Positions 58,026-64,000 of a stretch of 64,000 nt of DNA are shown here, one piece after another. Each line of letters starts with the position of its first letter. Position 1 is the stretch's first letter. The stretch comes from Trametes villosa (lineage: Eukaryota; Basidiomycota; Agaricomycetes; Polyporales; Polyporaceae). The notes under the pieces were generated by a model. That model had not been told where the DNA came from. It saw only the letters and a program-made list of their open reading frames with translations, and made no database searches. The translations under genes were made by a program, and so were the position numbers. The stretch is from the NCBI GenBank assembly GCA_002964805.2, contig PUDQ02000089.1:496001-560000 (forward strand), given 5' to 3'.

Positions 58026-58889
58026 TCAAGCGTTGTCGTCGATGCCGCAGCGTTTCACGAGCTGAACGGGCCTGTCAGCGGGGGCGGGAGAAGGGAGGGA
58101 AGAACAAGTGCGTACCTGATGTCTCTTCAATGCATCCTTCCTCGTGAACGTCTTCCCGCACCCGCCGTTGCAGAAGAACGGCTTCTCGCCCGTGTGGGTA
58201 TCGCGATGCCGTTTCAGGTCGTGCTGGCGGTTGAACGAGAGCGCGCACATGTCACACGCGAACGGGCGTGGTGGCGACGCGGGGTATTGAGACGCGTTGA
58301 CCTGCTGGGCATAGGCGGCCTGCGAAGCATACTGTGCGGTTGCCATGTTGGCCATCGCCGAGGGCGCCTGCGGAGATGACGACAGGGGGCTGCCGTACGG
58401 ATGTGCCATCGCCTGCGCCTGCGAGTAGCCGTGGGACGGCGAGTGCGGGACGGGATGGGAGGACGCGTGCGAGTGCGAGTGCGAATGGGAGTGCGAGTGG
58501 GAGAACGAGTGCGAGTGCGGGCGCGCGGAGACGTGGTGCGCGCCCGGGCTGCCGTGGTGGCTGTCCACGGCGTACGCGCCGCCGTACTGCGACATGGACA
58601 TGGACGACCGCCGGTCGGAGGTCGGGATGTGCGAGTAGTGCATCTGGCTGTCGCCGAGCTGGTACTGGGCGGCGATGGCCTGCGCCTGCGCGGACATCGC
58701 GTCGTACGCGGGCATGGGCTGGGCCTGGCTGGTCGTGCGCAGGGACGGGTGGTTCTGGTACGCGGCGGCGGAGGAGTAGTGGTCCTGGGGGGTCACGTAG
58801 CCGGAGGGGTATGGGGCGGCGGCGGACCACTGCGAGGCGAGCGCGACGTTTGCGCCCTGGGGGTACTGCTGAGCGCGTCGGTCCGCCAT
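58026..58889 (-). CDS. C2H2 zinc-finger transcription factor
   Basis: Two exons, 58889-58116 and 58061-58026, giving 269 residues. The first 200 residues are Ala/Gln/Ser/His-rich with an uninterrupted His-Ser repeat coded around 58470-58515. Two adjacent fingers close the protein. Finger 1 is CX2CX12HX3H (Cys212, Cys215, His228, His232) with the linker TGEKP. Finger 2 is a CX3CX12HX5C finger (Cys240, Cys244, His257, Cys263) ending LVKRCGIDDNA, split by the 54-nt intron. The pair, with SFNRQHDLKRH and TFTRKDALKRHQ recognition helices, is a common mushroom regulator type acting in the nucleus. Its target genes cannot be named. Confidence 0.9.
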   Translation of the reverse strand: MADRRAQQYPQGANVALASQWSAAAPYPSGYVTPQDHYSSAAAYQNHPSLRTTSQAQPMPAYDAMSAQAQAIAAQYQLGDSQMHYSHIPTSDRRSSMSMSQYGGAYAVDSHHGSPGAHHVSARPHSHSFSHSHSHSHSHSHASSHPVPHSPSHGYSQAQAMAHPYGSPLSSSPQAPSAMANMATAQYASQAAYAQQVNASQYPASPPRPFACDMCALSFNRQHDLKRHRDTHTGEKPFFCNGGCGKTFTRKDALKRHQVRTCSSLPSPAPADRPVQLVKRCGIDDNA

Positions 58890-61120
58890 GGTCGGAGAGC
58901 GGGAGCGTCGAAGCAAGCAAGCGATGCAGAGTGGAGGACAGGAGCGTGATCGCCATGCATATGTAGTCTCGGAGGGCGCTCCCCCACAAGAAGGGGCACC
59001 AGCGGTTCAGGCACAATCTCACTGCCACAAAGGCGATGGGTTCGGAGGTCTGGAAAGAGGCGCGAGCCGTTATTACGCCAGGAAACTGACAAAAACCAGC
59101 AAGGCAAAACAAGTTAAGTGCAATAACACTGATCTGTCATTCGATGAATGATGCCCTGCCCTCGCGGCGCGCACCTATAAACAGCTAGCCCCTCCCGCTG
59201 ACTCTGGCTCGCCAGCCCAAGCGCGGCCCTCCCAGCGGGCGCAGACGCAGGAAATTGCGCCTGCAGCCCCCGCGCAAATACCCTCAATCTAGCCTATACG
59301 GGTGCGCGTGCGCCCGATCATCTCTGGCAACTAGTCGGCCAGGAACGCGCGATCACGATGAGCCGGGGGGCCGAAACCCTCTCGCTCCCGCATGCACTTT
59401 CCGAGCGTTTTGCGTGCGCGGTCCGGCGTCCTCCCCGGCGACGGCCCACTGCATCCGCCAGCAGCCCGCGGTTTCATAGCATCGTGTCTACTCACCTCCA
59501 CCCGCTTCCCTTCGCGAACTGATGAACCGCCGCCGAGATTCACGGCGTTCGCGCGCGTCCGCAGCCCCTCCCTGACAGCTCCTGCCTCGCCGCCCTGATC
59601 GCGTGCGGCAGGCGGACACGCTCGCGGGCGCGCTCTGTGATGGCCCGCAGGCGGGCGAAACCCTCCCCACGTAAGATTCCCTCGCTGGCGAGATGCCCCC
59701 CAGACCCGGACGCGCTTCTAGTCGAGTTAGCTTGAAATGCAATCTCTCGACGGCAGTGCGGATGCCCGGAAGGCCCTCATCACGATGATGTGATAGCCCG
59801 AGGTGCGTGCAAACAAACGCTGCGCCGCGCCCGTCTGTGTTATTCATATATGCTCGCCAGCGCGTTGACATCATCCATGCAGCTGCTGCACTCGGCGGCG
59901 GCGTTGCGTCGGGAGGCCACGCCACGGGTGCGCTGATGTACGCGCCCATATTACGGCACGATGGCTTGAGCTTTGTGTCGCTGCCGCCACCACGCCCGGA
60001 CCCCGCGTGGCGTCGTGCTGGCGCCCGGCGCTGCGCCTGCTCAATTACTGAGGCACCGTTTGCGACGGCCTGTGTATACGGTGACAACGGCTAGCGCGAG
60101 CCAGACGCGAGCTGTTGTGGCCTGCCCGCCGGCCAGGCGACCCTCGAACTGCGCAAATTGCGGGGTGCCTGGCTGCCTTATCGGGCACCGAGGGGGCTAT
60201 CGACTATCGAGGGTGCTGGAGGTTCTGCGCGGCCGGTTGAGGTTCGTCCATGGTCCAGCGTGGTTCGCCCGTATGTTGCCAGTGCACAACGTATACCCCG
60301 TCGCCCGGGCCGATGACGGAGCCCCATCTGAGTCGCGGGCGGCCGTCCCGGGCATGCGTGCAATACGCTTGGCCGCAATGATTCATGCGTGCGGCTCGTC
60401 ATGGAAGACAGTGCAGAGAGTAATGTTGCAGCCTCGTTCGGGCATGGTGGACTGACAGAGGGCGGTGACATACTACCGCCAGCACTGATCGTAGGGCAAA
60501 AATCACACAATTTTTCTGTTTCGAGGCGAAAATCGTTCAGGTACTCGCTCCGCCTGCCCGATCAGCCTGCACAAGACCCCCGCTGCTCATCGTATCGCCG
60601 ATTGCGAAAGCCGACGAGCGGTGCCGTGTGATCGTTTAATTAGGGGATTTCGCGCACCACGGGTCGTCGGGACAGGCGTCTGCCCGGGCGTCAGCTGGCG
60701 ACGAAGGTCAGACAAGTCTAACACAGGTCACAACGCAGCGATGACAACGCTCGGGGCGCGCCGTACTATGCAAACGCTATCCACCCATCTGCGCAGCGAG
60801 GTCGCAGTGGTCGATGGAGAGGCGGGAACAAGTGGATTGCAATGTTTGAGTTCCGCTTTTGGCGCGGGCGCCATCAGAGCGCGCCAGGGTGAACCTGGTT
60901 CGTCCCGTTCCACAACCACGCAATCGCGGATCTCGTCTAGACATCTGCTCCGGTTATCCCGGGCTCTCATGCTCGTCTTTCCAGAGCTTGGAACGTCGGC
61001 AACCCTCCCACGGCCAGCGTAAACCAGTGCACGCACGCCAGACGCGATTGTTTGGCCCTCGCTGCGCGGCTTCCCGCCGCACCCGCTTCCCTCGCCTCCC
61101 TCGGTCCCCGCTGAAACGCG
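58890..61120. other. Divergent gene-free interval, C2H2 factor / DNA ligase I
   Basis: About 2.2 kb. The first few hundred bases are the promoter and 5' UTR of the C2H2 gene; the last 150 bp (pyrimidine-rich near 61080-61110) serve the ligase gene. Between them I see no gene, RNA or repeat. Confidence 0.5.
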
Positions 61121-64000
61121 ATGTCCAAACGCACTCTAGTGTCACCCTCGGCATCACCGAGCCGTCAGAAAAAGAAAGCCAAAGTCGCGACGGGACAAGC
61201 CCGACTTGATACATTCTTCGGCGCCTCCTCTAGCCGGACACCAGTGCCAACCGGTTCCACCAGCCGATCTTCGTCGAAAGTCTCCTCCCCCAGACCTGCC
61301 AAACCAGCCGGCAGGAAAGAAGACCCGGCGCGTGCTCCGACAGACGAAGAGGTCGCATGGGCACTAGCGGCGGAGGATGGCCTCGACTTGGACGCGCTCC
61401 GCAAACTCGAGGCCCGCGGCGGAGCGCGCCATCTGTCACCGGCTGCGCCTGGCAAGAACGCCCATCCCGAGGTGATAGACGTTGACGAACTTGACGACGC
61501 TCCACAGACCAACGAACCTGGCCCGTCTAGTCGCCCTTCGGCGCCCGCTAGTGAACCTGTGACATCCGTCTCTGAGTCTCTTGCACGGCCACCCATCTCG
61601 GAGCGCGCTAAAATCGAGGCTCACGGCAGTGGGGCCTCCGCTCTACCAGCGGCTCTTTCTGGCAACAAAGCGTGTTCCGAGGTGAAAGACGTTGAGGGGC
61701 CCGATGACGCACCACGGCTGGCCTCGTCTAATCATTCTATGCAACCCAGCACGCTTGCGACACCGTTCTCCCCTGCCAAACGTGAGGCCAAAGGTTCGGT
61801 CTCCAAACAAACCATTGGGAGTGCGGGGCCATCCGCCACGCCGACATACAGCCCTCTCGACGTCGACCCGCCTAGCTACGACCTGAATTGCACGGCATGG
61901 CCTGCGAACACTCCAGTGCCCTACTCGTTCCTCACCCATGCTCTGGTCACGCTGTCTGGGACGCGTTCGCGGATCGCTAAGTTAGACACTCTGACAAATG
62001 CGCTCCGTACTATCAGCCGCCAGCACCCTCCGTCACTGCTTCCGGCACTATACCTAATGTCTAACACGCTTTCGCCGCCCTATTCCCCCATTGAATTGGG
62101 CCTCGGGCCGTCCATTATTTCTAAAGCCATCCAGCACGTTTCAGGGCTCTCTTCTGCCGCGTTAAAGCGTCTCTACAATTCAACCGGCGATCCAGGTGAG
62201 CTCTCACCCAGCACCGCCGGTACGTCGCTAAAGAGAAAGCCTATACTCTACAGGGGACGTAGCGTTTGAGGCAAAATCCAATGTGCGAACGCTAATTCCG
62301 CACCCGCCCCTCCTCATCACCGGTGTGTACGACGCCCTGATGAAAATCGCCGGGGCGAAGGGCGCGGGCGCCGCAAAGACGAAGCAGGCCGTCGTCGAGA
62401 AGCTGCTGGTCGCTGCTAAGGGCGAGGAGACGCGCTTCCTCGTCCGCACCCTATGTCAGAACCTCCGTGTCGGCGCCGTTCGGACCTCTTTGGCAGCTCT
62501 GGCCCGGGCGACGGTGCTCAGCCCCCCGCCCGCAGTCTCTGCGGGTTTAACGTGCGACTCGCCATTCTACATTAGTCCGCAGACCCTCGCTGCCATAAGA
62601 CCGCCCGCTGGAAAAAAGAAGGTCCCCGACGAAGCCCGGGACACGCTGAATGCCATCTTCCTGCAGGCCGAGGGCGCGATAAAGCGGGTTTACGTCCAGC
62701 ATCCTAACTACGATCATATCGTGCGCGCGCTGCTCGAGGGCGGGTTAGAAGGCCTCGCCGACCGCCTTCCCTTGACGATTGGTGAGTGCCGCCAGCGGTC
62801 CTCGGACGCGGCACATCGTCTCAGTACCATTATCCCACTCGCACAGGTGTCCCATTACTCCCGACGCTGGGGTCTCCCACACGGTCCCTGGATGAGATCT
62901 ACGATCGGCTCGGGCTGCTTGCGTTCACGGCAGAGTTCAAGTACGACGGTCAGCGCGCCCAGATCCATGCATCAAGGGGGGCGGACTCCAAACACACCGT
63001 GAAAATATTCTCGCGGCATCTCGAAGACATGACGGACAAGGTAACCGCCTTCTATCCCCCTGTGCCCGCCCACTGCCGCTGATACGCATCTGCCACATAC
63101 AGTATCCGGACGTGGTGTCATTGGTCGGGGAGATGCTGGACTCCGCGCCGGAAACGCAGTCGTTCATCCTAGACTCCGAGGTGGTTGCCATCGACCCAGG
63201 CACCGGGGAGCTCAAGACTTTCCAGGAGCTGTCCAATCGCGCGCGCAAGGACGTTAAGCTCGACGACGTCAAGGTGGCCGTGTGCGTATTCGCGTTCGAC
63301 GTAATGTTCCTTGACGGTCAGGTGAGCTTCGGCGTCTTGTGCGGCGGCTGGCCCATTGCTAATTTGCGGCCCGCCGTGGGTGACGACAGGTCCTAATACA
63401 ACGGCCGTTCCGCGAGCGCCGATCGCTCCTCCGGACACGCTTCCCGCGGTACACCCCGCCGCAGAAGGGCGCCGCGCGCTTCGACCACGTCAGAAGCGTC
63501 GAGAGCGAGGACGGAAGGGAAGCCGTCGAGGAGTTCTGGCAGGCGGCGGTGAACAGCTCGAGCGAGGGTCTGATGGTCAAGGTTCGCTGCCCATGCCCGT
63601 CCGCGGAATTCAGTGAGCCCACCGCTGATGGCCGCGCCAGCTCCTTGATAGCGGAGAGGTTTTGGAAGAACCTACCCAGAACAAAGACAAGCCGCGGAGG
63701 AAGCCCCTGCCTGCCACATACGAGCCAGGTGCGCGCGCGATTTTACACTCCGCAGCGCGAGAGAAGCATGATGGCTGACACGTTGCAGACAAACGGACGT
63801 CCGCGTGGCTGAAGCTCAAGAAGGACTACGTCGTCGGGCTCGGTGACAGCCTTGATCTCGTTCCCATCGGCGCATGGCATGGCAACGGACGGAAAGCACA
63901 GTGGTGGAGCCCGATCCTGCTCGCGGTCTGGGATGCGGACGCGGAGAAGCTCGTGGCAGTGTGCAAGTGCATGTCGGGTGAGTCGCTCGTTCGGCCGATC
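61121..64000 (+). CDS. CDC9: ATP-dependent DNA ligase I (5' part; continues past the window)
   Basis: Seven exons are visible: 61121-62195, 62254-62781, 62847-63040, 63103-63321, 63390-63581, 63641-63728 and 63789-63977, after which an intron begins (GTGAG). The N-terminus has a basic nuclear signal (RQKKKAK) and a PCNA-interacting motif QARLDTFF at residues 26-33, then a long disordered acidic/Ser region. The DNA-binding domain includes LVRTLCQNLRVGAVRTSLAA. The adenylation motif AEFKYDGQRAQIH places the AMP-accepting lysine at residue 566. Later motifs are SFILDSEVVAIDP, EGLMVKLLDS and SAWLKLKKDY. It seals Okazaki fragments and completes excision repair. Exon 5 ends at an unusual GTTCGC donor. 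The OB-fold end is outside the window. Confidence 0.95.

Noticed and set aside
58470..58515. GAGTGC-type tandem repeat considered as a regulatory array
   Set aside because: It encodes the His-Ser repeat of the C2H2 factor on the minus strand.

Overview
The window is nuclear DNA from a basidiomycete fungus, most likely an Agaricomycete. The genes are broken by many short introns (mostly 50-80 nt, GT..AG) and lie on both strands without operons. The sequence is GC-rich with strong GC3 bias in exons, and several products have mushroom-type architectures: a basidiomycete-style secreted aspartic protease, a Zn2Cys6 factor with its partner domain, and a His-Ser-rich C2H2 factor. I spliced the genes by hand from reading-frame continuity, splice sites and family homology. 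Exon lengths were checked for phase.

Layout. 1-672: 3' end of a CHD1 chromatin remodeller. 1388-2554 (-): conserved membrane protein of unknown function. 2823-4775 (-): splicing factor SLU7. 4888-4980 (-): intron-containing tRNA-Leu(UAG). 4981-7392: no gene, but one copy of a rearranged repeat whose partner lies near 43.2-43.9 kb. 7393-10003 (-): Pho85-type cyclin. 10.0-18.2 kb: no recognisable gene. 18168-21442 (-): 16-exon Zn2Cys6 transcription factor. 21.4-27.7 kb: second gene-poor stretch.

The densest block runs from 27.7 to 43.0 kb: 2-methylcitrate dehydratase (-), SNAPc subunit 3 (+), TFIIH subunit Tfb4 (+), taspase (-), RNase H2 subunit B (+), a large low-complexity RGG-tailed protein (+), and a MAP kinase kinase of the Mkk1/Ste7 class (+). 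After the second repeat copy come a small conserved orphan (45874-46515, -), the aspartic protease (47172-48643, +) and an orphan basic-tailed protein (49688-50590, +). A gene-poor stretch (50.6-57.0 kb) follows, then NAA50 acetyltransferase (57008-57694, +), a C2H2 factor (58026-58889, -), and the first seven exons of DNA ligase I (61121 to the window end, +).

Functional picture. Most genes are nuclear housekeeping: chromatin (CHD1), splicing (SLU7), Pol II/III initiation (SNAPC3, TFB4), and replication and ribonucleotide processing (RNH202 and CDC9, both with PCNA-binding motifs). Signalling and regulation (cyclin, MKK, two transcription factors), propionate metabolism (PrpD) and one secreted protease complete the set. 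No CRISPR, prophage, intact transposon or biosynthetic cluster is visible. The least explained material is the set of orphan proteins, the rearranged repeat pair, and the GC-rich islands inside the gene-poor stretches. I found no convincing new multi-gene system.
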